NCBI RefSeq assembly: GCF_002234675.1
Contig: NC_019859.2
Location: forward strand, 27,461,973-27,525,972
From: Oryzias latipes
Taxonomy: Eukaryota; Chordata; Actinopteri; Beloniformes; Adrianichthyidae
Length of the DNA stretch: 64,000 nt
Reading direction: 5' to 3'
Below, piece after piece: positions 1 through 12,315 of this stretch (position 1 is its first letter; the number at the start of each line of letters is the position of its first letter). The position numbers and the translations under genes are program-made. A model generated the notes under the pieces. It saw only the letters and a program-made list of their open reading frames with translations, was not told the DNA's origin and searched no databases.

Positions 1-502
1 AATCATCAATGTGAACAGAAGGCTTCAAATCGCGGAGATTAGCCCCGCCCACCGCGACCCGAGTATTTGGATTAAACAGGAAGATATTTAAAATGATTTT
101 TAAAAAAATACAAAGTACGGTCAGACAAATAGTGACTCGGGTGTATTTCACTGCTCTTGAGCCGCTGCATCCTGACTCCGCTCTGCAGTCTCCCTTTGAA
201 GCCCGCGGTGCAGCTGTGTTTGTTCGGGAGAAGAACACAGTGATTGACAGTTGTTGTTGTCGCTCCTTTTTTTCATGGGTTATAGAGAAACTCGAAATTG
301 CAAGATGATTTGCACGTATCTGTTGTAAATTTGGCACGCTGATTTACGTACGTGTACATATTAAACTGCAATGTTATTGACGCACAGGTAGAGAAGTGGA
401 GTGACTTTTTAGCCAATCAGAATGCAGAACACAATGCACGATGCAAATCCGTGAAGTAGCGAAACCGTGAAAAGTAAACCGTGTTATAGCGAGGGATCAC
501 TG
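1..502. mobile_element. End of a pogo/Tigger-like DNA transposon (non-coding part)
   Basis: The stretch ends in GCGAGGGATCACTG followed by TA, which reads in reverse as CAGTGATCCCTCGC, the kind of terminus seen on Tc1/mariner-superfamily pogo elements that insert at TA. Just inside it are repeated 'cgtgaagtagcgaaaccgtg' type motifs typical of that family. The other end lies outside the window and no transposase frame is visible. The superfamily assignment is from memory of the terminus; the boundary at 502 is read from sequence. Confidence 0.4.
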
Positions 503-741
503 TATTCACAATTCCTTTAGATGTAACATAGTGAGTAAGTCAATCAATCTTAAATGAATGATTTTATACATAATAAGACTATTCTATGTGGGGACATGTT
601 TTGTCCCGACTCTCAAGAATCAGTAAGTACTATTTTTTAACTAAGAAGCAAAGTAAATGATGGATTTAGTGCTAACAAAGGCAACCATTTGACATGGGAT
701 TAAAAATTGCAACTGAGTGCAGGAGATGTTGATGGCAAACA

Positions 742-757
742 CCACCAGGGGGCGCTA
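742..757 (+). promoter_or_regulatory. Strong CTCF-like binding site
   Basis: CCACCAGGGGGCGCTA is a textbook match to the vertebrate CTCF core, including the invariant AGGGGGC run and the trailing GCGCTA. CTCF is the vertebrate insulator and loop-anchor protein; the core is read 5'-3' on the plus strand, pointing towards the hand2 gene. Occupancy cannot be judged from sequence. Confidence 0.55.
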
Positions 758-1602
758 GCTGATATGATAATTCAACACCACCATTCACAAAAACATAGAA
801 AGGACATCATTCACAGTTTATGATTATAGAAGCATTAAGGAAATACTGACCAACTTGTAAATATGTTTCATGAAGTTGATTCTGCACAGTAGAATTTTAC
901 TGAACTGATTGTTCTTTAGAATTCACTTTTTAAACCATTTTTGATGCAGCGACATGTATTTCGTGTTGTTCAGGATTACTTCTTTTCATGTTTTGTATGA
1001 GATACTGTCAATTTTCATGTTTTTTATATTTCATCTTACCATGTCGGTTGTTCACTGTTCTTTACATAACTATAGGAAAGCTTTAATTGAATTCTGCCAA
1101 AGCCCAGCTCACCTGATTCTGCTTAGTTTCAAAACTCTCCTGTCTCCCCTTCTATTCATGAGGGTCAAGGAAATAGGGCAAAAGAAAAGCAGATAAGAGA
1201 AGGTTTGGTTTTTAACACTTCAGATTCACTCAGAGTGTAAATGTTTCGGATTTGATTTCTATTCTTAGAGGTTTTAATACTGAGCTACATGTTGTTAAGT
1301 ACAGTCAATATTACCATCTCACGTTCTAGACTTTGCCCCACTACTGCTTGACATCCTGACCCACAATTAGTTTCACAAGGATGACGGCGATGATGGTGGG
1401 GCTGGTTTTCATTTGGTCCAGCTCAGACTGGGTCAGCCGGCTTGTCATAGTCCGGTGGCTTCCATTCCAGAGCGCCTCACTTAAGCTTGATGGAGATGAT
1501 GGATGGCCCCGGGAGCCCAGGAACTTCTGCTCTCCATCAGCCGGAGCAGTCTCTGCTGCTGACAGCGCAGCACATACAAACATTACTCTTCCTCTCTCTT
1601 AG

Positions 1603-1991
1603 CTTTACATGTGCAGCTCCTACCAGTATTGCAGGTATGGATGGCAATATCTGTGGTTCAGGGTTCAGTTTTGTACGCAACGCAGATCTACATCTGTTTG
1701 GACGGTTCCATCATGGCTTCTTATTCAAAGATACTCAACAAACTGGTGGAGAGCCTTGACTTTGAACTGGGAAAATTAAACAACATTTGGAGTTAGCTGT
1801 ACAAAATCCAATGTTATATAAAGAGTATAAAGCAAGACACGTCGGCACAGCACAGGTGTTACAACATTGTGTCTATAGAAAGGCTTCTCCAGACCGTCTG
1901 CCATAACTGATAAGAAGAAACGTGTTGTACATTTTATACTCCATTTGCTTTGATTGCCGCCCTTCGAGAAATCTGTAAGGTTAATAAAAAA
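1603..1991 (+). other. Unrecognised block: splice-acceptor-like start, 61-codon frame, AATAAA
   Basis: A pyrimidine tract ending TCTCTTAG at 1602 resembles a 3' splice site. An ORF of 61 codons runs 1611-1796 (start MQLLPVLQVW, end LGKLNNIWS), and an AATAAA signal sits at 1983-1988. The layout resembles a terminal exon or a lncRNA 3' end. I do not recognise the peptide, and short ORFs of this size occur by chance throughout this AT-rich window. An overlapping 80-codon frame on the minus strand (1341-1583) is equally unrecognised. Confidence 0.15.
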
Positions 1992-2069
1992 GAGACTTCA
2001 CTTTGAGGACTTGGTCTTCAGACCTGTGGAATGCACCAAAAAGTTCAAGCAGTTGAACTTTGACCAAAG

Positions 2070-2165
2070 GACTTGGATTTGGTAGTGACGCATGGGTACC
2101 ATTATTTTTATCTCGCAGAAGTGCCAACCATTTGTAAAGATCGTGGAGGAGAAATTATTTACCGC
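2070..2165 (+). repeat. Short interspersed repeat fragment shared with 55,465-55,560
   Basis: The phrase ttggtagtgacgcatgg... ending ggaggagaaattat is recognisably similar to ttggtagtgatgtatgg... ending ggaggagaaattaat at 55.5 kb, in the same orientation. The match is imperfect, as between old copies of one element. The full element limits here are unclear. Confidence 0.35.
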
Positions 2166-2412
2166 AGTTTTTGCTTGGCTGGAGTTCTATGACACCAAGT
2201 CTTTTTTATATCAGACCAGATTTGTGAAATGAAAAGCCTGGAGCAAGATTCTTGAGATTGGCACCACTTCAACAGCCTCTTCTAACTGTTATGTGATAGC
2301 ATCAGGTTCCAGGGTGTACACCACATACTAAAAAGACGTTCAAGAAACTGCATTTAGCAAGTCCTTGGACGCGCATCACATGCCCGGTGTACACGTACAC
2401 ATTTGACCTTAA

Positions 2413-2621
2413 CCCTTGTGCTATCCTATGGGGTCCAGATGACCCGATCCTTACATTGAAGTGTTCTCCCTAACATGACAAAGTTGGATCAAGGTGAAGA
2501 GGATTTCATGTAATCACCAGTGAAGATCACAAATCATTGAAGAAAAAAGGTTCAGAGCACTGTCTAGTGGGGTCTAGATGACCCCACTCCCAATGTTAAA
2601 GTGCCTAGGATAGCACAAGGG
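2413..2621. mobile_element. piggyBac-like MITE, copy 1
   Basis: About 209 bp with inverted ends CCCTTGTGCTATCCTA / TAGGATAGCACAAGGG. TTAA precedes the left end; the right flank is TCAC, a decayed TTAA. TTAA target duplication plus CCC-starting ends is the piggyBac hallmark. The inside carries a second inverted motif (ccagatgacc / tctagatgacccc) and no coding capacity. Five more copies occur in the window. Confidence 0.7.
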
Positions 2622-3430
2622 TCACACCAACACATTTTGAAAAGCGCCTAAAGCATTTATCTCTGCATCAGTATCCGCTGATTTACATTTACAGTTGCAT
2701 GAGCATGTCACTGCTGTAAAGTGTTGCATGTCAGGACAAAGTTGCTTTTCGCTGCTGCAGAATCCGCAGAAATTACCTTAACTTCGTAAACGGTGGAAGA
2801 CTTACGGTGGTTGAAAGAATGTCAACACTGGAGCTAAAGCTCCAGCGTTAAAGGGTTAAGTAGTTGCACATCATCTGTTTCATGTTTTCTTTGGAGTTTC
2901 TGAGCTCTAAATATTAGATGATGAAGAATCTGTTTTCTAAACAAGCCAACAAAAACTATTGAAGGATTGTCCTACTACTTTGATGTATTGCTCTAGCCTT
3001 TCTTGTAATTTGAGTGACTTTTTTGAATTCCTTCCTTTTCATTTCAGTTAATCTCTCAACAAATTCATCTCTGGAAAACATTGGACTAAATTGAACCTAA
3101 ATTACACTAAATACATTCTCAAAAACTATAAATATGATGGATTCAATCAGTAAGGACATTTTCACTTCTTCATTCTCTTTTTTATATGTCTGCAATGCTT
3201 TGTTTTACTGAAACAGTAAAGAAACAACTTTTTTTTTAAACTGCCAAGAGATACCAGGATCTTAAACGCATTTATTAGCTTCTACTGTCCGAGCCTTGAG
3301 ACATGTACCTGTTCAATATGCACCAATCACAACACAGGAAAAAATAAGAAACCTTATTTTAATCATTGCAAGCTTTTTCAACATAATTTTTATTTATTCT
3401 TAAATCCTGTATTGCTACAGAACAAATACA

Positions 3431-3800
3431 TCAAATTCTGCTAAAGTCTCTCCTTTTTTGTGATGAACTTTGCGTTGGATTTCGTGCAAAGGGTCCGTAA
3501 GAATCCAGCTGCTGCTTTAAACAATGCAGCTTCAAAACGAGAAACACAGCTGCACACACAGCGGCTGCGTGCGCAGCTGATGGGGAATCAATAAAAGCCC
3601 TAATGAAAAACAGAGGATTAGGAGAGAGGATGATAAAGGAAATATTAATCCACATCCTGCTGAGATCTGGGAATGACTGGAACATGTCCATCTTTTGAAC
3701 AGCAACATTTATGCTTCTATTAAAATGCTCTATTAAGTACAGCAGTGATATAATACTTTGCATATTGTTGATGCAAGTCATGCCCAATAAAAAATCCTGG
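3431..3800. other. Candidate conserved non-coding element
   Basis: A non-repetitive, compositionally balanced stretch with many TAAT-type and AT-hook-like motifs (for example AATATTAATCC, CCTAATGA) inside otherwise very AT-rich DNA. A 118-codon minus-strand frame crosses it but has no recognisable domain. Called only from appearance and its position upstream of a developmental regulator; cross-species alignment would decide. Confidence 0.2.
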
Positions 3801-4211
3801 CATAAACTCTGAATTCTTACAGCAGCAACACGCTGCTTATGACAGTCATGTCAAAAGATTAAAAACTGACAGATTCACTCCAATTCTGTGAAGATCCTTC
3901 ACTCACATGGATTTCCTGAGGGTATTTAGGCAAAAGCTAAATAAAGCTATGATAGATTTGTCTAATTATCCTCGTAAACATTTGCCTTACAGTCAGAGGG
4001 ACTTCAATACTGTTTTACTGTTTGAGTTTTCAGCCTTCTAAAACAGATTCTGGCATAAAGAAGCTACTTCTGAAAAACTGCATTTTGTTTCTTTGCAAAA
4101 TTAATAATAAATGTAGTTAAAAAAATAATAAAGTAAAACCAAACTAGTTAAAAGTAACCTAAAATCCTCTCAGTACTTTTGAAGTATAGTTTTTTTTAGG
4201 TCAGATCAGAT

Positions 4212-4300
4212 CAGGGGTCTGCAACCTCCCGTGCTGCGAGGGTCTGAGCCACATGTGGTTCTTTTATCTCTCCATTGGGGCTCTTTGGCTTTGGAGAAAA
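4212..4300 (+). mobile_element. hAT-like element, left end only
   Basis: Begins CAGGGGTCTGCAACCT, a typical hAT terminus, followed by GAGCCACATGTGGTTCTTTTATCTC. The same inner sequence appears inverted at 16,950-17,002, so both are copies of one family. No partner end was found nearby, so the copy is truncated. Confidence 0.45.
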
Positions 4301-7300
4301 ATGCAAACAATCTGAATAAATAACGGGTTTGTTGGTTAACATTTGCCTTTATTAAAGCTTTTTAAATGAGGTACTTACGATAGTTAGACGTAACTGTCTT
4401 TTTCTTTTTTCTCTACCACTGCTGACATTACATTCAATCAAGAGGAACTGAGAGCTTTACCTTTCCTCCAACACGCACACGTCATTTAGTCGAGCTAAAT
4501 GATGGTAAAAGCTTTACTTTAGTATCAATTTTTTTATTATTATATTAGGTTTAAAGCTTGTTTTCTTATTTCATGTTTAGTTGTTGTCAAAGTTTAAAAT
4601 GTGAAGTATCAATGCAAGTTAACTGTAGCACTAGAATGATCTTAACTGACACAGAATGTACTTGTATGTGCTACTGTTAAAAGTAATATCATTGAAATAT
4701 AACACTGCCATTAACTGATAATTGTAAATATTTATTAGCTACATTTATAAATGAATATCTTGATAGCCACAAAAAAGACAAATAAAGGGTATTTTCTGGT
4801 TCTTGCTGGGTTTTGGTCGTTAAGAAACTGGACCAAATGGTTCTGTCTGGAGTTTCAGACTCCTGGGTTAGATTTATATCAGATTCAAAGAAACCTAAAA
4901 TTTCCTTAAGATTCCTGATCTTCAAAAGTTGCCTTTTTTTAAGAAATGCTTAATGTTAAAAACAACAATGACACTAAAAGTTAGATCGATATAAAATAGA
5001 GAGAATGCTATTTAGTTTGCATGAGCAATTACAACAACAAAAGTACACATGTTGCATGCATTTGCATGCAGGGTCTAAGAGCGTTTACAAAGGGCATGGC
5101 TCGACTTACACAGTGTCACAGTGGTTGATCAGCACGAGGAAAAGGCTATTTGGCACAAGAGCTCAGTTAAGGATTGTTGTTTTAAGGAGCAAAAACCAGC
5201 GAATCCATCATGAACAGCAACATTTTTTGTGTATTATTAACTAATTCTACATGTTCCAAAAAATATTTTTAAACGTCACACAATCAAATATTTAGACTGC
5301 TGTAAAAAGTGTCACATATCATTGAAAAAAAAAGACAAATAAAGACTGAATTTCACAGCACATCAACCTTTACTCTTTAAAACTGTATTTGTCCTGGTTG
5401 GTTTGATGGTTTAAACGTTTCTAACAACCAATTAAATTTTTTTTATCCTTTTCAGTTCTAGTTTTATTTTATTTATTTTATGTTTGAAAATATAGCAGCA
5501 AAAATAACTGATCTTCTATTATTTTTCAAAAAATATAAATATTTTTTTGTATTTCTCTGTCACTCCCTGATATATAAAATCTATGAGGAAAATGACAAAA
5601 AAAAATCATATTAAACAATTTAAGTCATCAATGATCCAAATGCATTATAAATTTGATTTAAATCTCAGTGTTTAACTTGTGAAATTATAATACAGTCTAT
5701 TAATTACTTCATTCATGCCAAGACACAGCTGCATAATTTCTAAATGTCCAATTGTTTATTGTACTTTCTGCATGCTTACTTTGTTTTTTGTTGTCACTCT
5801 TCATGTGACCTTAACCCTGACTTACCTCACAGCTTCTAAACATGTACATCCATAGCATTTTAACATTTTTGAACCTGCCAACTTCCACAGATAAAGAACA
5901 ACTCTTCTCCATGGAGTCTTTTTCTTAGTTGCCATTTTCTTCGCCGCACAACCCTAAAGTTAAGTGACATTATAGGTTAACACCCCCCCAACCCCCCAAT
6001 AGTGATCAGCAGCGGCCTTATTTCAAAATATTTAGTCGTGATTCAAAGGAATCCACCATTGACATTTTATTTTCATAGACATTTTTTTTCTATCTTCTGA
6101 TCATTTATACATTTTGATAAAATCATCAAGTTTCTGCAATCTCTTACGTTTCTGACTTTCTTTTCTTCCCCCAAGTAGTGTTAAATTCGGTAAAATTTTA
6201 ATGGAAAATTGAGGTAAAAAGAAGGAAATTATAGCAAGTAAATGAAAGCAGCATAGATGAAATCAAAAAATGATATGAACGGCAAATTTCTTTACGTCTT
6301 CCACAGATTTTAAACAGTGAGGTTAACTCCAGCAGGTTTGACCATGAGCTCTTTGTGAACTGATAATCAGCAGGTATGCAAACTCAATTAAAGCAGTATT
6401 GCTTCTGCTCTGCATCATTCTGGCCAGTTCTATCATGATGCTAATTACCGAACATGTAGGGACTCTGATTTTGCTGCTGCTTTTAAAATGAAAACAGTTT
6501 ATCCATTGATTTAAGAATATTTTGAGTTTGAAATTAATTAAATAAGATCTATTTTCCAAGTAATGATGCTCAGGGAAATGCAAAAACACTGACATCTCAT
6601 GTCAGGTCAGGAAATAATGTGATGGCATGGCAGCAAATCTCTGAGAATTTCAGCTTGGATTGTTAGTAGAGAATCAAAATACAGAATTCCTCATAGTTCA
6701 GTTGCAGTTTATGTAGATGTTAGGTACAAAAGCTTGTTTTTATTATTTTTGAATGATTAAAAAATTTGAATAAACTAACAGGAATCCTTTAGTTGTATTT
6801 TTTTGTTGTTGCAAAAAGAGGAAGCCTAAAAATAAGAAAAGAACACTAATCTAAAAAAAAAACCCACACATACAAGAAAGTAACATTTCTACCCATGCAC
6901 CAAGTCATTTTTACAAAACAAGAAATCTTGTAAGATATCAAAATCTAAAAAGGAGTTCCGCACGGGCATTAAAAATGGGGAAATAAAATGATTTCAAATT
7001 AAATGTTAAAATAGCTCAATAATACATTTTTTATGCACTCTGTTAGCAAATTGTAATCAGTTTTATTTACCTAAATACTAGTTTATTTCAATTATAATGA
7101 CAAAAAATAGTGTAATAAGTGGAAATGATTCATTTTAGAACAAAATGTGACAACATGAGAATCTTATTTGACTCATTTAAAAAAAACTTATAAAATGTAA
7201 AACTAGCACTTATTCTTAGAACACAGTTCTAAAAATTTCCATCCAAAATAATGACAATAGAACTTTAAAAAACATCCTTAAAATTGAACCCAAAATTATA

Positions 7301-7914
7301 GTGCAATTGAAGTTGTTTTTTGGCCCTTTCGGCCAAGTTTTTCTACCATCAAGATTATGGAGAAAAAGGAATTTGACTTATTTTTGCAAAAATTGTACTA
7401 TTTCTAGATCCTAACCCTTAATGAGATAAAACAGATCTACTGTGCTGATTTTGAGAAAAGTTTGGAAAGGTGTAGAGCAAACGAGATTAAAACAACTTAA
7501 AACCGGTCAAAATAGCTTGAATCTCTAAAAACAAGGATTTAAATCTTTGCAAGGATCAAATAGTTTGTAGTGTAGAGATAACTGTAAAGCTATTAGGTAA
7601 GTAACATTAAATTAACGAACGTAGTATGCATGTTTTTTTCTCTTTCAATATAATTTCTTCTATCAAATCATGAAAAGCCATACTGTATATGACATTTTAG
7701 ATGTGTTTTTACATTAAAAAAATGACGGAATGAATGAAAATGAATGAAAGTATAGGGACTCCATTTCTCACCTGACAAAAAAAGCTATTTTGGAGTTCGT
7801 TCAGAGCTAAAAAGATGAATTCATGTACGAGGCAAAGACCATCATTTTTTTCTTCCTTCTCTTCATAGCCCACTTTCCTGCTGCTAACTGAAGACTGTTC
7901 TGTTTCTGTTCCAG
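4301..7914. other. AT-rich intergenic DNA without visible features
   Basis: About 3.6 kb of very AT-rich sequence with many short homopolymer runs. I see no gene, no clear transposon ends and no tandem array. Small frames at 4689-4925 and 6323-6595 have no recognisable domains. Confidence 0.5.
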
Positions 7915-8166
7915 TGCTTGTCAGATGTTGTCCAACACCCTGCAGCAGCTGGCAGAGCCTCACTGCGCAAGCAGAGATGCTTTCAAAGAGGATTTAGTAG
8001 CTCAGAAGAAAAAGAGGACACAACCACTGTTATATCAGCTTTTCTGTCGGTCTCCATGTTTCTATCTGCTGGTGGATTTACTGCTGTGAGAGCTGCTTCA
8101 AGACAACAGAGAGCTGTTTGCTTAAATCTTCAGAGCAGACAGGAAGCCAGGAGAAAATTGAATGAG
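7915..8166 (+). other. Candidate internal exon, unrecognised
   Basis: A pyrimidine-rich tract ending TTTCTGTTCCAG at 7914 is followed by 252 bp (exactly 84 codons) open in the first frame, then GAG|GTGAGT, a near-perfect splice donor. Frame 1 starts CLSDVVQHPAAAGRASLRKQ and is rich in Ser, Ala and Arg. Frame 2 looks more protein-like (QMLSNTLQQLAEPHCASRDA) but meets TGA and TAA near its end. I recognise neither. It could be an exon of a long non-coding RNA, an exonised or decayed gene fragment, or chance. Good splice signals at both ends of an open stretch are uncommon in this window. Confidence 0.25.
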
Positions 8167-8363
8167 GTGAGTCGTCAACATGCTCTGAATTAGAAAGACT
8201 AAGACCTAGAATCACACATAAGGGGCCTTGAATGTTTGAGCAAAGTCCAGAAACGTAGCATTTAAAAAATACATTGTTTTGATTTTTACAAAACACTTTT
8301 ACCATCATTCTCTTCTACTGTTTTTTGGGGGGGTCTATCCAGCAGCTGAAAAAACAGATTAAA

Positions 8364-9044
8364 GGCCTGTTCACACCGGGACGAATTTCGCCGGCGATTT
8401 TCGCCGACGTTTAACGCCTCGTGACTAAACAAAGGGCCCCAATGAGAGTGTGCACACCGACGCGAAAAAACGCCAGGCGTTAAAGCGTCAAAAAAAAAAA
8501 CGCCTCGGGTTCGTTTTTTTTTTTCGACGCGCCGCGTCGAAATCTACTCGACCAATGAGAACGGCGCTTTTGCTCACGTGTCTGGAGCTTCTGAAGTTAC
8601 AGTAAAACACAACTTGGGGGCGCTCAAACAAAACTGCCTTGCTGAGCACACATACCAGCGAAGAAGATAGACGCCAAGTAGCGTCTACACAGCCGCGAAG
8701 CAATAATGACGGACATTCTAAAACATCCCCGAACCAAGCACCAGTTGGAGCTACTGGTGCTTGAAATATTCATGTTTTCTTTGTTTGATTCTGACAAGCG
8801 TGTAAATACTTGCTCTCTTCTTCTGAGTGAAAAGCGACTTTAAGAAGCGTAAAGTTGCGCAGCGCCACCTTGTGTACAGGAGTATTTCGGTTTTACATTA
8901 AGCGCCATCTAATGTCAGGGAATGAAATTGCATGTTCACTCCACTCATCGTCAGCGAAAATCGCCTGGGTGTGAACACAAAAAACGTGGCGAAAAACGCT
9001 GGCGAATAACGCCTGGCGAATATTCGTCCCAGTGTGTACGGGCC
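8364..9044. mobile_element. Non-autonomous DNA transposon with GGCC...GTTCACAC-type inverted ends
   Basis: Left end GGCCTGTTCACACCGGGACG and right end (read in reverse) GGCCCGTACACACTGGGACG, both followed by AAT and a GGCGAA-type motif, match at 17 of 20 positions. About 681 bp with no coding capacity. Subterminal GGCGAA/TTCGCC motifs recur many times near the right end, giving locally high CpG. Flanks are ATTAAA and ATTAGG, perhaps a short duplication. Superfamily is not certain (hAT or PIF/Harbinger are options). Confidence 0.6.
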
Positions 9045-9529
9045 ATTAGGCTAAGAACTTCATGTATGGACACATTTTATTTTTTACAAGTAGGGTTCAG
9101 TCATATACTCCAACCACTTTTGCATTTGAAACATAACTTTGGAAGTTATTTCCTTATTAGTGTTTTTAATGATTTTTTTTTTTTGGGGGGGGGGGGGTCA
9201 AAACCAGGCAGAAATAGAAATTGAGAAATGTGGGTAGGGGCATAAAGAAGGAAGGAGTTATGGAGCACAGGGAACAGTGAGGAGAGAAATCTTCAAAATA
9301 GAGAGAAAAAATAGTTTGAAGCTTGATACTATCAATGACATAAACAACTGTTACTAAAAATGTTTCATTTTTGTGTACAAAATGCTGACTGCACCAACTT
9401 GCACAGACATTTTTATGCTGATCCCGACAAAAACTGCATGCAAACACCTGCGCTGGAAGCTGTGTTCAGGTGAGTGTTATTTCCTAGAATGGTTAAAGAG
9501 ACTAAATGTTCTTTATGATTTCAAGTTGC

Positions 9530-10200
9530 TCTGCAGTTCCTGGGGGACCTGTCAATGCCCATGTGGGCAATGACAGCGGCACCTAGAGGGGCAGGATTGG
9601 TAGGAATGGCCTCCCTGATCTGAACCTGAGTGGTCTTTTGTTCTTGGACTTCTGTGCTTGCCAAAGTTTGTCCGTAACGAAAACTTTGTTTGAAAACAAG
9701 GGTGTCCGTCGATACACGTGGCATCAGAACACCCTCAGCTGGAGATCCATGATCGCCTTTGTTGTCATTTCAGGCAACCTTTGGCCGTGTGTCTTGGACA
9801 CTCCGGTAAAAAGAGGGGCAGAGCTGTCCACTGATCACTGCCTGGTCTTGAGTTGGATTCGCTGGAGGGGAGGTAGGCCGGAAAGACTAGGCAGACCTAA
9901 ACATATTGTGAGGGGCTGCTGGGAACGTCTGGCTGAGCCCTCCATCAAGGAAGTCTTTAACTCCCACATCCGGTGGAGCTTCAAACAGGTACCGAGGGAG
10001 GTTGAGACATTGAGTCCAAGTGGACCATGTCCTCCACCTCCATTGTCTCTTCTGCTGATCAGAGCTGTGGTTGCGAGGCCTCTTGTGCCTGTCACAGTGG
10101 TAATCGCCAAACCCAGTGGTGGTAAGGTATGCAGTCAACCTGAGCAAAGAGTCTTACCAAGCCTGGCTGGAGGGGAAAGCAGTTTTTTGCAGGCACCAAT
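9530..10200 (+). pseudogene. LINE endonuclease-domain fragment, frameshifted
   Basis: A decayed piece of a non-LTR retrotransposon ORF2, the protein carrying an APE-type endonuclease and reverse transcriptase. The endonuclease motif NAHVGND is readable from 9554, then an in-frame TAG at 9584-9586, then LLFLDFC, a GV(R)RYTWHQ block and SMIAFVVIS, and the terminal catalytic motif GAELSTDH at about 9810-9836. The frame shifts near 9553 (GD is in another frame) and again near 10,115, after which NLSKESYQAW continues the linker that precedes the reverse transcriptase. No reverse transcriptase domain follows. The order of blocks is what fish LINE ORF2 proteins show; the exact clade is not certain. 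Non-functional. Confidence 0.7.
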
Positions 10201-11620
10201 TTCCGTGCAGGTGGGGAGCTGTTGGGCACAGGAAGGAATGTTCAATCCTGCTCACATGCCTTTTCTTGAGGAAGAAGAGGCTGAGGACTTTAGAGGAAGC
10301 TTTGCTTGTTTCCACAACAAGTTGCCTTTCTCAAATCCGAACCACTGCCCAGTCCGACCACCAGCTGCTTCTCCAAATTCCCACCAATGGCCCTTCCTAC
10401 ACTACCAGCATCTGGTCACTGTTTCTCTGGTGTGTCTGCTTCCGTACGCCATCATTCCCACCAACAGCTCACCCTAGTCAACGGAAGCAGGTCTTTCTAT
10501 AGACGGACTCTTTGCATTCAGCTCTTTAAACCTATTACATTGAAGACTATTACACTACAGTAGTAATCATTTCAGTTTTTATTGTAAATGTTCTTTGTTC
10601 TTTATCAGGTGTATTCCGGCTTACTTATTTTACTTTCTTTCATCTATCTTATATCTTAGAGTTTACACGTCTAAGAATAAGCCAGTCCTATACCAGTGTG
10701 CTGCAGTAAACTAAATAGCGTCCACTCATTTCTGTCCATCCATCTTTGACTGTATAAGGGAACTGTACTGAGTTAGTGTCACGTCACCCAATGGCTTACT
10801 TTGGGCTCCAACTAAATGAAGTCAACTCCGTCACAGAACCAGACGTTATGAGTAAACAGTGAGTGGTCAAAGTCATCATTTCTATGGCAACCAGTCTCGG
10901 CAGTGAGGATTGAGCTTGTTGGAAGGCCACACCCCTGAGGGGTCACTCAGTCCAGTTCTCATGGAGTCAACGGTGTCCACCAAAAACTTTGATGACTTTC
11001 TGTTAGACTAAAACACAATATTTCCTTTTATTGGGAAATCATGCATCTCTTGTCTCTTTGGTGAGTTTGACAATGCAGTTTATAGGGTCCCTTATCAAAA
11101 AAAAACAAGAAAAAAAGTTCAGGAAGATAATCTAAACCATGATACACTTAGATTAAATTCCAGGAAATGTTTGTGTATTTGTATTTGTGCTATGAAAACA
11201 AGACACAATTAGTCAAAAATGCTAAATAATCAGAGAGAGAACCTTAAGAGATGTGTCTGTCAATGAAACTAAGACTTAATTTTTTATCAAAAGGATTTAC
11301 ATATTAACAATTGGAAAAAGTAACTAAAACTGAAGTTTTATTTAAAAATGTTCATTAATTTTTGAAAAAAAACATTTTTATTCTATGCCAAAGAGAAGAC
11401 TGGCACAAACAAACACACCAATATAAGGTCCCATTGCTTCCCTGCTTGACATTCAGCAACACCTTTGTTGGGTCTAAGATCCCACAGGTATCCTACTTGT
11501 GACAGCAGTTCACTGCGCTCTGAGGGGCTGAGTAAAATACTCTGATTTACCACACTCAGATGTGTGATTACATGTGGAATTTTAACTTTAGATTCTGCAT
11601 CAACAGAGTTTTGGATTTAA
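10201..11620. other. Intergenic, nothing recognised
   Basis: About 1.4 kb with no supported gene. The first 280 bp may be more degraded sequence belonging to the upstream LINE fragment, since frames stay open there, but no motif is recognisable. The rest is AT-rich. Confidence 0.4.
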
Positions 11621-11825
11621 CCCTTGTACTATCTTAGATGACCCCACCCTTACATTGACGTGTTCTCCCTACCATGACAAAGGTGGATAAAGGTGGAAAG
11701 ATTTCATGTAATCCATGGACACCAGTGAAGATCACAAATCATTGAAGAAAAAAGGTTCAGCGCCCTGTCTAGTGGGTCTAGATGACCCAACTCCCAATGT
11801 TAAAGTACCTAGGATAGCACTAGGG
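11621..11825. mobile_element. piggyBac-like MITE, copy 2
   Basis: Same family and orientation as the copy at 2413. Left flank TTAA, left end CCCTTGTACTATCTTAG, right end CTAGGATAGCACTAGGG, right flank TTAC. About 205 bp, non-coding. Confidence 0.7.
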
Positions 11826-12315
11826 TTACAGGTGTTTCTGTAAATGCAGATCAATGCTTTGAAATTGTCCCCAACTGAACCTGTGTTGAAACAAGCAAAC
11901 TGCGTGACTTCTTAATGCGTGTATGGCTTTTTGTGGGCATGCGTCCTCCTACGGTCAAACATGGTAAAAGGAGAGAGAAAAAAGATTTCACTTTGATAGT
12001 ATTAGTGTCTATTTGTGTGTGGTAGCTTGTGTGTTGAGCTGATGACCTGCTCTGGCTATTCCTCTTCTTATTTGTAGCCTTCAGAATGAGTCTAAAAGCA
12101 GAAAAATAGTTGGTTAACAGGACATATAGATTAGAGCTCATCTAAGCATGAAAAAACTAACTCAATTAAACTGATATTGACTGTCCTTTAGATAAAGGTT
12201 TTATAAAAGTTGGTCGGTCAGCCAAACGTTTGCTATATGTATCTGTTTAAACTGGATGTGATCTTTGGCTGATTCATTCCCTGATCTCAGCAAAGAGGAC
12301 TCCAGTAACTGGCTG

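Noticed and set aside
3431..3787. 118-codon minus-strand frame as a gene
   Set aside because: No domain, no splice logic and no coding bias; the sequence looks more like non-coding regulatory DNA.
9638..10477. 279-codon plus-strand frame as a gene
   Set aside because: Its content is the end of a LINE endonuclease domain with frameshifts at both sides; the last 90 codons have no motif.
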